Shown here: positions 47,765 through 59,345 of the stretch, one piece after another
How the letters are laid out: the number at the start of each line of letters is the position of its first letter
Position numbering within the stretch: position 1 is the first letter of the stretch
Origin: Ambrosia x helenae
Lineage: Eukaryota > Streptophyta > Magnoliopsida > Asterales > Asteraceae
Length of the DNA stretch: 64,000 nucleotides
Direction: 5' to 3'
NCBI GenBank assembly: GCA_030844895.1
Contig: CM061225.1
Span: 102,376,688-102,440,687 of the forward strand
Program-made: the position numbers and the translations under genes
Notes under the pieces: model-generated
Databases searched by the model: none
What the model was told of the DNA's origin: nothing
What the model saw: the letters and a program-made list of their open reading frames with translations, nothing else

Positions 47765-48698
47765 AAAACGATTGAACAAGAACAATTAAACTAACTGTGT
47801 TTTCTTGTTCATGTCCGTTTGTTAAGAAAATGTGTGTGTTCATGTTCGTTTGTGTTTGTTCACTGTTAGTATAAACGAACGGTTCACGAACATAAACAAA
47901 CATATATAACTTAACAAAACGACTATTTTTTGTGGGGTTTTGTTCATACAGGAAAAAAACACAAAGTGTTCAGGTAAATCATTAATCATGTATAGGCAAG
48001 TCACTAATTATGTTCAAATCAGTAAATATGAATTCTATTTTCAACATGCGTTAGCATTGGAGTTATACATTGTTTTAGGTTAGATATTAATATTAGAGTT
48101 ATACATTGTTTAAGGTTAGACGTTAACATTGGAGATACATTTTTAATTGTTTTAGGTTAGGTGCTACCCGAAGCTTTCCTGCATGTAACTGTAAATCGCA
48201 TCATTTTATTTCATATGTAAAATTAATATGTCATATTAGATTTCTCAACCCCAGGACGTTCCCGGGGTATAATCTAGTAGATGAATGAATAAAAATGAGC
48301 TACCACCAATTAAAAGTAAATGTAAATAAAGTGTCATGGGCCTAAATAAATAATAAGAGTAGACTAATTTGTAATTTGTGATGCTTTAGTTTTATAAACT
48401 ACACGAAATTGTAATGTGCCTAACAATCTTAAATAATAATGCTAATGAATGAAAATAAACAAACAACCTAAATTGATGAACATAAACAAACGAGTGATCA
48501 CAAACATAATGAACAGACTTAAACGACCATTCATGAACATAAATGAACGGACAAAACACGTGTTCTTGAGCGTTCATTTGACTAAGGGAACAAAAAGTTT
48601 TACTCATGTTCATTTATTAAATAAACGAACATAAACGAATGTCGTATTGAACGGTTGACGAACTGTTCAATAAACATTTGGTTCGTTTACAAGCCTAG
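47765..48698. mobile_element. CGAAC fold-back element, right part, with Helitron inside
   Basis: Repeats of GTTCGTTTGTGTTTGTTC (47800-47900) and their inverse (48450-48690) end in TTGGTTCGTTTACAAGCCTAG. The left part lies at about 46141-46205. The element has been split by the 46206-47756 block and by a Helitron fragment. Confidence 0.6.
47918..48277 (+). mobile_element. Helitron, 5'-truncated, same family as 2773-3417
   Basis: It contains TTTTTGTGGGGTTTTGTTCA and ACAGGAAAA, shared with the 2773 element, and ends CCCCAGGACGTTCCCGGGG, TATAATCTAG then T. Confidence 0.7.
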
Positions 48699-48710
48699 GC
48701 TCAACAAGGC

Positions 48711-48821
48711 ATGGACTACCCCTATCGCGTTGTTCTTGATGTTATGGACCACCAACGCATTGTTCCTGATTTTGCAGACTGGGCATACATGGTAGATCGT
48801 GCCGTTAAGAAGACTAAATGA
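48711..48821 (+). pseudogene. Unknown 36-residue fragment, duplicated at 52.4 kb
   Basis: The open frame starts MDYPYRVVLDVMDHQR and ends VDRAVKKTK-stop. A diverged copy lies at 52376-52481 (MDYRCHVVPDIMDHQR...). I do not recognise it. It travels with the PAP 3' segment and is probably a gene remnant caught in the same duplication. Confidence 0.4.
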
Positions 48822-48879
48822 TTTGACATGGACACATGGTTGTTAAATAGACCCCTACTAAATCAATTATATCATCGAA

Positions 48880-49245
48880 TGCAGTAAGCTCCTATTATCA
48901 TAGTCTCTGAAGATGCTCCAAGTGGTTTGAAATGGTGCCACTGGCGTAGCTTTTAAAGGGCGGGGAGGGGCGGCCGACCCCCCCCTCCCCGAATTTTCGC
49001 TCAGACGTTCCGATTATATAGTATTCGTATAGAAATTTTTTGGTATATACGGTTTCGACCCCCCGAAACTGGTTTTCGACCCCCTGAAACAAGTGATTTC
49101 CGACCCCCTGGTGACTTCCGACCCCCGAAGTCTCGGGTCAAGCTTCGCCACGGAATGGTGCAAATGGGGCGAGGTCTCCCCCACCTCCACCAGCAACCAC
49201 ATGTATTGTACCATTTAAGCTGCCTTAATTTGTAATTGTTCTTTT
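48880..49245 (-). pseudogene. Truncated duplicate of the PAP last exon
   Basis: On the minus strand it reads LNGTIHVVAGGGGGDLAP, then a 215-bp hAT-like insertion, then FQTTWSIFRDYD, matching the last exon of the PAP gene at 53050-53354. It stops matching after the YD and has lost about 500 bases, including the C-terminal coding part and the true stop. At the place where the main gene is frameshifted, this copy keeps the four C bases and the correct frame. Confidence 0.88.
48939..49153. mobile_element. hAT-like MITE in the duplicated PAP exon
   Basis: It starts CACTGGCGTAGC and ends CTTCGCCACGG, flanked by exact AATGGTGC (48931-48938, 49154-49161). The body with GAATTTTCGCTCAGA and repeated TTTCGACCCCC is shared with 55856-56044. 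Confidence 0.92.
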
Positions 49246-49300
49246 CATCATCTCATAGTCCCTTAAAATATCATTAGTACCATAGTGAAACACTTGGAAA

Positions 49301-51429
49301 CTAGGGGTGTAATCCCACATTCATCAAACACACGTCATCCTCAGAAGCAGCCTCTAAACAAAGGTAATCAATACCAAAGCAGGAACATATCTTACAATAG
49401 AATTTTATCTCCTGATTGGACATTTTCCAGATTACAGGCGTTTCCCGTGAGTGAATAATACACATAATAGCAAGCATCTCTGATAGCGAGAGCCCGATCT
49501 TCCCATCATACTCAAAGCTCACACCCGTGCCTGTGAAAGAGGAGATAGGAGTGTAACCAGACATATCGTACTTAGGCTTACGCGTGGGGTCATAGCCGGC
49601 AATATCAGTGCTGGCATCCTCCCTGTTGCTGCACAAAGAAAGAAAAATGTGCATAAAAACTTCAAATGATAAGGGAAGATTGTTTATAGAAGAAAAGGCA
49701 TACTATTCCCAGCCAGTTGGCAGATGAGAGTCGAAGTAGTTACAAAAAAACCGAATTTTTCCCTCAACCCTTATCAAGGGGGTGTTTGGGATTGATTATT
49801 CAAAACAGATTTTGGAAAAGCAGGGGTGGAGCTGCTTATAGATTATTGCGTTTTGGTAGCCTAAAAAACTGATTATCTGCGTTTTCAAAACGCAATCCAA
49901 ACACTAAAAACTGATTATCTGCGATTTCAAAACGCAATAATCTAATAATCAGATTCAAAACGCAATCCCAAACACCCTCCAAATCTGTTTGCAGCTTATC
50001 TTTACTGCGCCACTCATCATGCTTCATGATATCAACTGCTTTCTTAACCAACAGATACAAATGATAAGGAATACGATCAGGCGATTTCCGGGGAGCATAA
50101 CAACCGAATTTGAGTGGCAACTTAAGACTGGGGTAAGAATCCTCTTCCGAAGAATCATCATCTTCCTAAACAATCAGAGCAAATAATAGATTAGAATAAT
50201 AACATTTGTTAGCTTTGACCATACGACAAAGTCCAATGGCCTCTCAATACAATAAATGATGAGTACAGATTCATGTGTCAACTATTTTACCTTTTATAAG
50301 ATATAACTTTTATATTTATTATTTTTTGATTCCGCCACAAGGCTTGTTTCGGTACTAAAAGGTTTATGTGACTGTAATATTTTGATATATAACAATACCT
50401 CTTCTAATGATGCGTAATTTGATTCTTCTGATAACGTCCCTTCCTAAACAGTCACATCAAATAAATTAGAAATAAATCATCTGATCGGCAAACAAAGTCC
50501 AATGGCCTCTAAATGATCAAAAAGCAAGGCTAAAACCATAGTTATCAAAGGCGTTAGGCGCTAGGCGCATAGGCCTCGCCTGGGGCCTAGGCGCGAGGCA
50601 CGATAAAAGCGAGAGCCTAAAATAATAGAGAACAAGAAAATAAAGTAAAAATTATTAAAATAATACTATTTTTCATCTAGTTAGTATCAAAAGTTTTAAA
50701 ATATTGATCTATTAGTGTATAGAAGTAGTATTCCTTAGATAAAAGTAGAAATCTGGCTGAAATCTAGCCATAATTTAACGAATTTGGCTGGAAACCCTCC
50801 GGAATTTGGGAATCTTGCTGAAATTTGCGCCTAAACCATCACCTAGAGAATTAAAGCGCAATTTCCTCGACTCAAAGCGCAAATGCATCTCCTCGCCTAA
50901 AAAATGGGCCTAGGCGCAAGAGGCGATGGCTTTTAACAACTATGGCTAAAACACAGGCTACAACTATAGAACTAATCACCAAATGTTATCAAAAACATAA
51001 TTTCCTAAAACCCTTGTATTATCAAATGGCCTAATAGCTAGGTTAATGTGATTATTATATATAATTTTTGATATACAACATTACCTTGGGCTTCAATGAT
51101 CTGTAGCGAAAAGGTGGCTTGTTCTCAGAGCAAGTAAGCATTTTAAGATAAAAGGCTTTGGTATACGGATCCCACTCGAAAAATTCCTTAGGAGTAGGCC
51201 ACCTGTTTGATCTAAACATGCGTTGAATTTCATAAACCTCGTCCCCTGAAAGGTGAAAAGCATCGTCGATACGACCAAGCTGCTCCTTTGACACTTTAGA
51301 TACATGTTTCAACGTGTCGTTAAACTCGAGCTAAGCAATTAGAGAGCAAATATATATATTAGTCATTGCTTTGTTTCAAGTCAATAGCCTCAGAATATAA
51401 CAATGCTGAGTTGTAATTCAATATTTTAT

Positions 51430-51493
<64 letters not shown>

Positions 51494-51587
51494 AATAAAT
51501 AGCAAGTATGCTTACATCCTGAGATGTCGTGGTTGTCTGAGATGCTGAAGAAGATGGCTTGTAATTACTGATAAATGAATAATAATA

Positions 51588-51628
<41 letters not shown>

Positions 51629-51759
51629 TATGTATAAAAGTGGTACCGAATCATCCTCTTGCTGGGGAAAAACAGTGAAAGAAGTAACCAATCGAGACCA
51701 TCCATGGATATGCTACGGCTGCTCCTCTTCCTCTTCTTGTCACGACTGCTACTACCCAT
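49301..51759 (-). CDS. Unknown protein gene, exon interrupted by a MITE
   Basis: Six exons fit one frame: 51759-51647, 51567-51516, 51330-51085, 50443-50399, 50165-49704 (with a 202-bp MITE inside) and 49628-49301. All introns have GT-AG borders. Without the MITE the protein has 346 residues. It has a basic N-terminus (SSSRDKKRKRSSRS, nuclear-signal-like), a segment with GDEVYEIQRMFRSNRWPTP and FFEWDPYTKAFYLKML, an acidic Ser/Glu region, and a C-terminal half with FGCYAPRKSPDRIPYHLYLL, YDPTRKPKYDMSGYTP and LSEMLAIMCIIHSRE. I do not recognise the family. Exon 1 is the least certain. As read, the MITE brings a stop at 49836, so the gene is probably inactive unless the MITE is spliced out. TAA microsatellites occupy introns 1 and 2 (51577-51628, 51431-51491). 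Confidence 0.72.
49778..49979. mobile_element. MITE (GAGGGTGTTTGGGATTG) inside exon 5
   Basis: Ends GGGGGTGTTTGGGATTG and CAATCCCAAACACCCTC, flanked by CAA on both sides (49775-49777, 49980-49982). Removing it and one CAA restores an open frame (D-L-I-R-V). A relative lies at 56563. Confidence 0.88.
50537..50944. mobile_element. hAT-like element (CATAGTTATCAAAGGC), copy 2
   Basis: Exact duplication GCTAAAAC (50529-50536, 50945-50952). Its inside matches the 43273 element over nearly its whole length. It is in intron 3 of the unknown gene. Confidence 0.93.
51431..51491. repeat. (TAA)n microsatellite in intron 2 of the unknown gene
   Basis: About 20 TAA units between exons 3 and 2. A second array lies at 51577-51628 in intron 1. 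Confidence 0.97.
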
Positions 51760-52285
51760 GGATCTAAATGTTAGCGATCGTAGGAAGATGAAAGAAACCC
51801 TAGCTAGGCAATTCGATCGTAAACATGCAACGTACGTGTTTATTGATATGATCTGATCTTCTTTTATGTTAATCAATAGGTGGGCCGAGCATTGTTTACT
51901 TCTTTTGTTTATTCGGTCCATTGATGTTAAGCTCAGCTGTTTAGAGAGATGGAGAAGAAAATGAAACAGTTATACTTTGAAGGATATGTTGCAGGTTAAT
52001 TCAAGGATATATGATTGATACGGTGCATATTATATAATAGGCTTTTAACATCTTATTCAATCAAAACAAGTAGCGAAGCTTGGTTTAAGAATCGGGAGGG
52101 GCTGGGCTCAATTTTTTCCGATCGGTAGTGGCAAATCGGCGGGGGCCAGACCCAACCCGGACTCAATTTACCTACGAAAATCGCAAACTTCTACCACTAC
52201 GCCAAAAAACGCGGGGCCGGGGGGGGGGACCCCTGGCCCATTGTATGATTTGCCCCTGGTCAAAACCGAATAAAAACAAAAGTTT
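51760..52285. other. Upstream of the unknown gene
   Basis: Presumed promoter and leader of the minus-strand gene, then a degenerate repeat near 52070-52260 (GGGGCCGGGGGGGGG). No gene is supported. Confidence 0.4.
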
Positions 52286-52481
52286 GTGGTTTATGTTGAG
52301 AGTGAGCCGCTGTGTCGGTCGTGGGACAAGGATATAGGAGTGGGAGTGGGAGAGGAGTGCATGGACATGTTAGGCATGGACTACCGTTGCCACGTTGTTC
52401 CTGATATTATGGACCACCAACGTGTTGTTCGTGATTTTGCAAACATGGCGTACATGGTAGATCGTGTCGTTCAGAAGACTA
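52286..52481 (+). pseudogene. Unknown fragment, second copy
   Basis: The open frame contains MLGMDYRCHVVPDIMDHQRV and YMVDRVVQKT, parallel to 48711-48821. It then runs into a Tourist-like MITE. Confidence 0.4.
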
Positions 52482-52665
52482 GGGGCTGTTTGGTTGATTA
52501 CGTATTGAATCATTAAGAGGTCTGAATGGTTAAGAGGCTCTGAATGATTCAGCTCTTAACCATTTCATTCAAAACTTTTTTTTTATGTTGAAACAAACAG
52601 TCTGAATGCTAAAACATTCAAAGCTGAATGGTTCAAAGCATCATTAAAAGGCTACCAAACATGCC
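52482..52665. mobile_element. Tourist-like MITE, copy 6
   Basis: GGGGCTGTTTGGTTGATTA at the left and GGCTACCAAACATGCC at the right, flanked by CTA on both sides. The duplicate segment at 48.8 kb lacks it. Confidence 0.85.
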
Positions 52666-53049
52666 CTAGTCTGAATGGACCCCTATTAAATCAGTTATAT
52701 CATCGCTTTACTTTTTTTCTCAGACTACTAAATTAGTTTATATAACATATGTCACTCTTTTGATTTTATTATTCTTTACCGTTTCAATATTATTATTATG
52801 TATGATTCTGCATAGTTTGAACTTTTTTTTTAAAAAAAAAATTGATACTAGTAAAAAAATTATGCATGTTTCTTTATAGTTCCAATTCTCAGTGTTAGGG
52901 CATGTACAATAGGGTATGTGTATAATATGATTACATAAGCATCTATATACATATAATCAAAGAACATACATACAAATATTAAACAAAGCTCAAAGACTCC
53001 CATCTATTTAACATGACCACATTAAGCTATGAATAAACTACTACAATCT

Positions 53050-56000
53050 TCAAGATGCAAGGGTTGTAGTAGAGCAACTATCGACTGTACACGCTAAAAT
53101 GTCTCTATAATCTCTGGAAATTGTAAACGAGTCATAAACTTTCCCGTCTGCGCTCTTTTTGTATTCGAACAAGAGCGTAGAATGATCAAATGCAGTAAGT
53201 TTTAAGAACCCATAATCATAGTCTCTGAAGACGCTCCAAGTGGTTTGAAATGGTGCGAATGGGTGAGGTCTGCGCCACCTCCACCAGCAACCACATGTAT
53301 TGTACCATTTAGGCTGCCTTTGTAATTGTTCTTTTCATTATTCATGCAAATATTCTGCATCAATTCAATTTAATCACAAGCAATAATATTAGTTATTAGT
53401 TATGAGAGCATATAAAGCTAGTTATTTGGGGTGTAGCATAATTCAACACTTGGTTTTAAGAAGCGCGAGGCACTATGAGGCGTTAAGGCCCGAAAGCCAA
53501 GACACGAGGCGAGGCGAGAGTTTCATGTACCTGAGGAGCTGTTCTATGCTTGGTTTTAAAAAAACGCGAAGCGCACAAAAGCGATGAGGTCTAAAACCGA
53601 GGCGCAAAGCGCAAAAGCGGTGGGCTTTTCGTATGCGAGGTGCAAGACGAATATATATTTTTTTATATATGTTATAGGTTTTTAGCATCATTTACCCAAA
53701 ATATAGATACAAATAAGGTTTATATATGATTTAACTTAAATGTACAACATTTTTAGCTACATGTATAACAATTTTAAGCACAAAAACATCCCGTGTATGA
53801 AACGCGCGTTTTTCTTGCGCTTTTCGTACGATGCTCGCCTAGTGTTACATAAGGCGCACAGATTGGCGCCTAGATGCGCTTCGCGCTTAAGTGCGCCTCG
53901 AGCGCGCTTTTTAAAACCAAGGTGCTATGTACAACCAAAAGTTGTGTTTTTCCGATTGCTTCGCGCCCCAGGCACACTTTTTAAAACCATGTTTGAACAT
54001 AGTTACGATTTATAAACTAGAGGTGCCAAAATAATCGGGATTTAAGTGATAAGTTGAAAATGTGTTTTATTTGGTAAAAACATTTTTTTACCAGAAATCT
54101 TAAAATTTTTTACAAAGACTTTATTTAATATTATAACAAAAATGATGTTTTAAACATAACCCGACCAAAACGGGTCAAAATTGCCTCCTCTATAAACATA
54201 CCTCATAAACCGGACAGGTCCTTTCATAATTGTGTGCATGACCATAAATGGCTATATCAACTTTATATTTTTGCCAAAGCTTTTGAAGGCTATCTCTACC
54301 CATTGGTTCTCCAAATGAACCTTCAACTGCATAAAATAAAGAGGAAGAATATCCCAACACGCGATGCGCAATGAATATTAGCCATGGTTGCTTTTGTCTA
54401 TCAACTGATGCAAAACATTGTTCAATAAAATTGTACTGCTCGGTTCCTTCTCTCCAATCATGCTCTGAGTCTGCAACGCAGAACCTAAACATGCCATAGT
54501 CCGTAGAATACCTAGAAAAAAAAATAAGTCAAAGTCAATTTTCTTGAACATAACTAAGATTAGCCAGTTGGTAACGGAATATAACATACCAGAATTTATC
54601 TTTATTAACAGATGGAACTTGAAACATAGTTTGAGCCACAACACCGCATTCTCCTCCTGAATCATTGTTCTCATAAAAAGATCCCGAGTTTGGCCAGTCA
54701 CGTTCATGATTACCGCTACAAAGTAAAGACTTTAACTGATTATGCAAAATCAACAATTTATAAATCAACCCTCTTTGAAAATAAGAGGTAAAGTTTAAGT
54801 TTTGACTTTTTACTTTTGACTTTTGAGGTCAACCATTCAAATTTTCAAGTTTCTATGAAATATAAATTCTTTGAAATGCATAAACAAAAAAAATTACGAC
54901 CGGTAAGCTGTTATAAAAATAAAAGTACATATAAACTTTGGAAGTCATAAGTTTTACTTATGCTAGATCAAATGCCAAATTCTACCTGTGGATATGTAAG
55001 AAAAAATTAAGATTAAAAAAAAAAAAAAAACTCAATACCTAGCAGTCATATAAGGTACAGCTGAGGCAATTGGTTCTATCTGAGAAGTAAATTGATCCCA
55101 CTGTGAAAGATATCCATTTGCATAACAAATATCTCCAATATGGAAAACTATATCAATGTTTTCCAAGTCATCAATGAGTTGCTTTGTAGTGTTAAGGGAT
55201 CCAGGTTGGAAATTATTGTACTCATTAGAACCATCAGCCTCGTCCTGCCGTTTATTCACTTTAATATAGAAAGTGACAAACTTTATCTGAAATTCAAGAA
55301 ATTGAACAAAAACCTATGTCTGAACTGAATAACAAAGTATACCTTTCCCATATCGCCAAATATAACGACACGTTGTAGAGAGTCTTGGCCTGGATACGGA
55401 GATGATTTAAACTTGTAAATTTCGCTCCATATGATTGTATTGTTTAACAATTTGTGCCCTAACTTGTATGTATACCTACATAAACATGATTGTGATTTTT
55501 CATTTAAGTGTCATTTTTGACGCATTTACTTACATAAGTGTTGATATGGGTTGTGTTTTATCTCAAATGGGTCAAATAAAAAGGCATGGCAGAATGGGAA
55601 TGGGTCCAAAGTCGGTTTTTGATGCATACAACCTCCTAACGCGTTTTATTGAAAGATTTGGATTATTAATGTAATAATAATATTGTATTTGTAATCATTA
55701 CCAAGTACTAACACATCAAATGTTTTTTTAATTTTTTTTAAAAAGATGGACAAAAAGGTATTTAGCGAACAACCGAACAATACCCGCCCTTATTGACCTG
55801 TACAAAAAAAAAAAAAAAATCTTGATCCATTACTAATCCACCTGACCTGCCAATCAGAGGCGATTCTTTTAAGGGCGGGGAGGCCCCCCCCCCCCCCCCG
55901 AATTTTCGCTCAGAAGTTCCGATTATATAGTATTCATATAGAAATTTTTTGGTATATAAGGTTTCGAGCCCCCCGAAACTAGTGACTTCTGACCCCCCGA

Positions 56001-58477
56001 TGACTTCCGACCCCCCGAAGTTTTGGGTCAAGATTCGCCACCGTTGCCAATCTAGCCATTTTCTATTATGCATAATCCTTTGAAAAGATTGTTAATGAAG
56101 TTAATCTCGTATTCATTCTATATATTTTCTAGCATAAGGTATAACATACACTTGATTGGGCCATAAGTCTTTCAAGAAACTAGTATGGATATAACCAGGA
56201 TCACGCCAACCCACGGTTCTTGCTGGTGCACCTGCATACGTAAAGACATACTTACACACCAATGAAATGCTGCCCATAAAAGAATGATAAATATTAGAAG
56301 CTTGTAACTATACAATGTTGCAACTTATGATGTCTTTCTTTAAACTTTATGGTCATTATGAATCTGAAAGAATAATGATCTCTTACATACCACACATGCT
56401 ACGGCGATCAAAAGTCAAAGTTCCAGCAGAAGATCGCCTCTGGTCTGCACCAATTTTACCCCATTCAACAAAAGGCTCTGCTTCAGTGATTCCATATCCA
56501 CTTGTCCATGTTACAGTCATCTGAAATCATGTCAAAGATGTATTCCCTTCAAGTAAAACTAAGAGGGTGTTTGGGATTGCTTTTTGAAAACTGATTATGC
56601 GTTTTGCTGCAGTAGGGGTGGAGCTGCTTTTAGATTATTGCGTTTTGGTAGCCTAAAAATCCATTTCAAAACTCAACCCCAAACACTAAAAACTGACTAT
56701 TTGCGTTTTCAAAACGCAATAATCTAAAAATCCATTTCAAAACTCAACCCCAAACGGCCAAACACCCTCTTAGTGTATAACTCTGTCTAGAGCCTATAGG
56801 TGGTAGCATGTTCGGATTGAAACATTTTATTTTAGTAGGGGTCAAAATCGGCCAGGTTGACCTATAAACAATTTATCGTCCATTTTTACCTATATATATA
56901 ATCAATGCTTTAGTTATGAGCATGAAAACGATAGTGATAAAATACTAATCTAAATCTTAAAATATAACGATTTAAGACGCTATATGCATTAAAAATAGTC
57001 ATTGGTAACTTTCAACTCATTCTAGCAATTTTCTTACTTTCCCATTTGAAATTAAACACACAACGTAAGTGGTTCGAACTATGTCATTTACACCATAGTT
57101 AGATGCACAACTTATGATAAACAAGTATTAATGATGAAATAAGTGAAACTCACTTCATCCCACATCTTTCCTTGAGCTAACCGCGGGTATAATGGTGCAT
57201 TTGGGTTTTCAAAAGCAACTGTATTTGATACTGCCACCAGTTTTGGCTGTCCACGCATAGTCAAAACATCGTAAATGCAAGTTAACACTAAGAATATATA
57301 CTATGTAAGAAAAAGGAAAGATGAGTAACAATCTTGAAGTTACAGTTGATAATCCTCCGGTGAATAACGCAAAAGAGAAGTTGGATCTTTGGTTGATCAA
57401 TTGAAGCTTTAATGATGCTTCTCCTGTAACCTTGTAACTAGGATTGGTGTAATTTGCATATTGAAACTGCAATAAAAAGTTGCATAATTAGCCAAGAATA
57501 ATGCAAAAGTGAAGTCGGATCTTTGGGTGATCAATGGGGTGTTCGGACATGCATAGAAACAGATCATCATCATCATCATACTCAGTTAATCCCATCAATA
57601 GCAAAAGCTAAGGTGGGGTCTGAGGAGGGTAAGATGCAGCTAAGGTAGGGTCTGAGGAGGGTCATAGAAATAGATGTGTGCCGAAAATGATGGGACCCTT
57701 AAAACAGAGGGGGCCGGACTCAATACGTATAAAATTTTCTGACGAAAACGCGTAAATTTACACTAATGAGAAAAAAGCGGTGGGGCGGGGCACTCCCCAG
57801 CCCCAACAAAGCTTCGCCAACGCCCAAACGGCCCCAAAAACTTGAAACTGACTAATACCCATGTCACAAATCCAAAAAAAAACAAACCTTAATAGGCGCA
57901 GAGCATAAATACGGAGGACTAAATCTTGAATTTTCAGGAAGGCAGGTAGAATCACTGAAAACATAAACATAACATGCATAAATAATGCAAGTGAGTCCCA
58001 GAATAAAAAAAGGAAATGAATATAACCAACAGATCAAAAAAATATTTAAAAAAAAAAAAAAACATTATATGAACCTGAAATTAGCAGGGGAGAATACACC
58101 AATCCAATCATCAATAGATGGGTTCAGATTACTAATATCAACAGTGACCCATTCAGTATTTTGGTCCTAGAAAAACAAAAAAAGAAGCAACAACATGAGG
58201 TTGTATAATATAACTTATATCTATCATCCAACAACTTCTAAGCCGCGTGACAATAATAAGCAAGAAAGTTAAAAACAAATCAATATTTATATGTATGCCA
58301 TACTTTTGATCCTAGAATTGCAGGAGAAGCTTTGACATAGGCAGCATCAGTGAGAGCAAATGTGACTTGATGTATACCAATCTTTGCAAAAGGATGATCT
58401 CCATGTGATGTCACCTCTTTCAGACTTAACAGAACCAAACATCCTATTAGCAAAGGTAAACCTATAACTTGAGTCAT
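53050..58477 (-). CDS. Purple acid phosphatase, PAP1/PAP27 type, frameshifted last exon
   Basis: Twelve exons (58477-58304, 58166-58075, 57954-57888, 57466-57344, 57246-57154, 56520-56391, 56231-56150, 55475-55343, 55244-55039, 54715-54590, 54511-54202, 53354-53050), all GT-AG. A restored protein has 613 residues, the usual size. Residues 1-24 are a signal peptide and an Fn3-like region covers the first half. The metallophosphoesterase metal ligands are all visible: GDMG (D295), GDICYANG (D336, Y339), GNHE (N369), AHR (H458) and GHAHNYER (H500, H502). It would hydrolyse phosphoesters in the secretory path or apoplast. Relatives are often annotated 'probable inactive', so activity is open. In exon 12 the frame shifts after VVAGGGGADLT and stops at 53202-53204, giving 562 residues. 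The normal ending (ISRDYRDILACTVDS...) is still present out of frame to a TGA at 53050. Confidence 0.94.
53451..53992. mobile_element. Nested fold-back elements in PAP intron 11
   Basis: An inner unit (about 53552-53921) has ends CTTGGTTTTAAAAAAACGCG and CGCGCTTTTTAAAACCAAG with GTTCTATG/GTGCTATG flanks. An outer pair TTGGTTTTAAGAAGCGCGAGG and GGCACACTTTTTAAAACCATG surrounds it. Confidence 0.7.
55856..56044. mobile_element. hAT-like MITE in PAP intron 7
   Basis: Exact duplication TGCCAATC (55848-55855, 56045-56052). It matches the element at 48939-49153. A run of 16 C is at 55884-55899. Confidence 0.92.
56563..56769. mobile_element. MITE (GAGGGTGTTTGG) in PAP intron 5
   Basis: Ends GAGGGTGTTTGGGATTG and CCAAACACCCTC. 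The inside matches the exon-borne MITE at 49778. The flanks TAA and TTA are not an exact duplication. Confidence 0.82.
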
Positions 58478-58690
58478 CTCTCCCTGTACTTTGAATGGAG
58501 TCAGAAATATGCTTATTAGCAAAAAAAAATTTTTTTTTTTTTTTAAGTTAACCTTTTGTGATTTTCATTACCGGACAGAGAAAATTACATCAAGATAACG
58601 GGCAGGCGGGCAACAAGCTCCGCCGCCACCCCTTTCTGAATTAGCAATTATCTATAAAAAATATATATATATTAATAATTCTAATATATA

Positions 58691-59080
58691 GGGGAAAGAT
58701 CCGGTACAAATAGTTTTTTTGGTAAGAACTGTGAGAATCAAAGGAGGGTATTTTTTTTTAATTTTTTTTTTCAAATTTTTTTTTCCCCATATTGTTAAAC
58801 ATGTATTATAGTATTGAAAACTAAAAAAAAAAAATTTGGTGTAGAGTAATTACGTGTAGAGTAATTACATAATTACTCTAGTGTAAACTAATGTATTTAC
58901 CTTAATGACGTAATTACACTAAAAAAAAATTTTTAAAATTTTTTTTTTTTGTATTATTCATGTAGAAAGAATGTTTAAGCACATGGGAAAAAAAATTCTA
59001 AAAAAATAAATAAATTTTTTTTACCCCCTTTGATTCTCACAGTTCTTACAAAAAAAACTATATGTATTTGATCTTTACTC
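58691..59080. mobile_element. Mutator-like MITE upstream of PAP
   Basis: Long inverted ends (GGGGAAAGATC...GTAAGAACTGTGAGAATC and the reverse) are flanked by the exact 10-bp CTAATATATA (58681-58690, 59081-59090), the size typical of Mutator-like elements. A possible leader exon ending CATG|GTAACC near 59250 would place it in a 5' UTR intron. Confidence 0.85.
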
Positions 59081-59345
59081 CTAATATATAATAGCAGCAA
59101 AACAGAACAGGAGTTGAAATTTGCAGGCTGATGTGAACAAACAACCCTAACAGAATTACTAATAAATTATCTAAAAAGTTCCTGAAAAGTCTGATCTTAA
59201 AGTGAGGAATCAAGAATATGATCTTCAATACAAAGAAGAGAGGTGGTTACCATGAAAGCAGTACAAATCCCTTGTGTATATTATTATGAGTTTTATGGCT
59301 TTAGTTGCTGACTTGCAGTTGTTCAGCTGATGGATTCAGTTAGTT

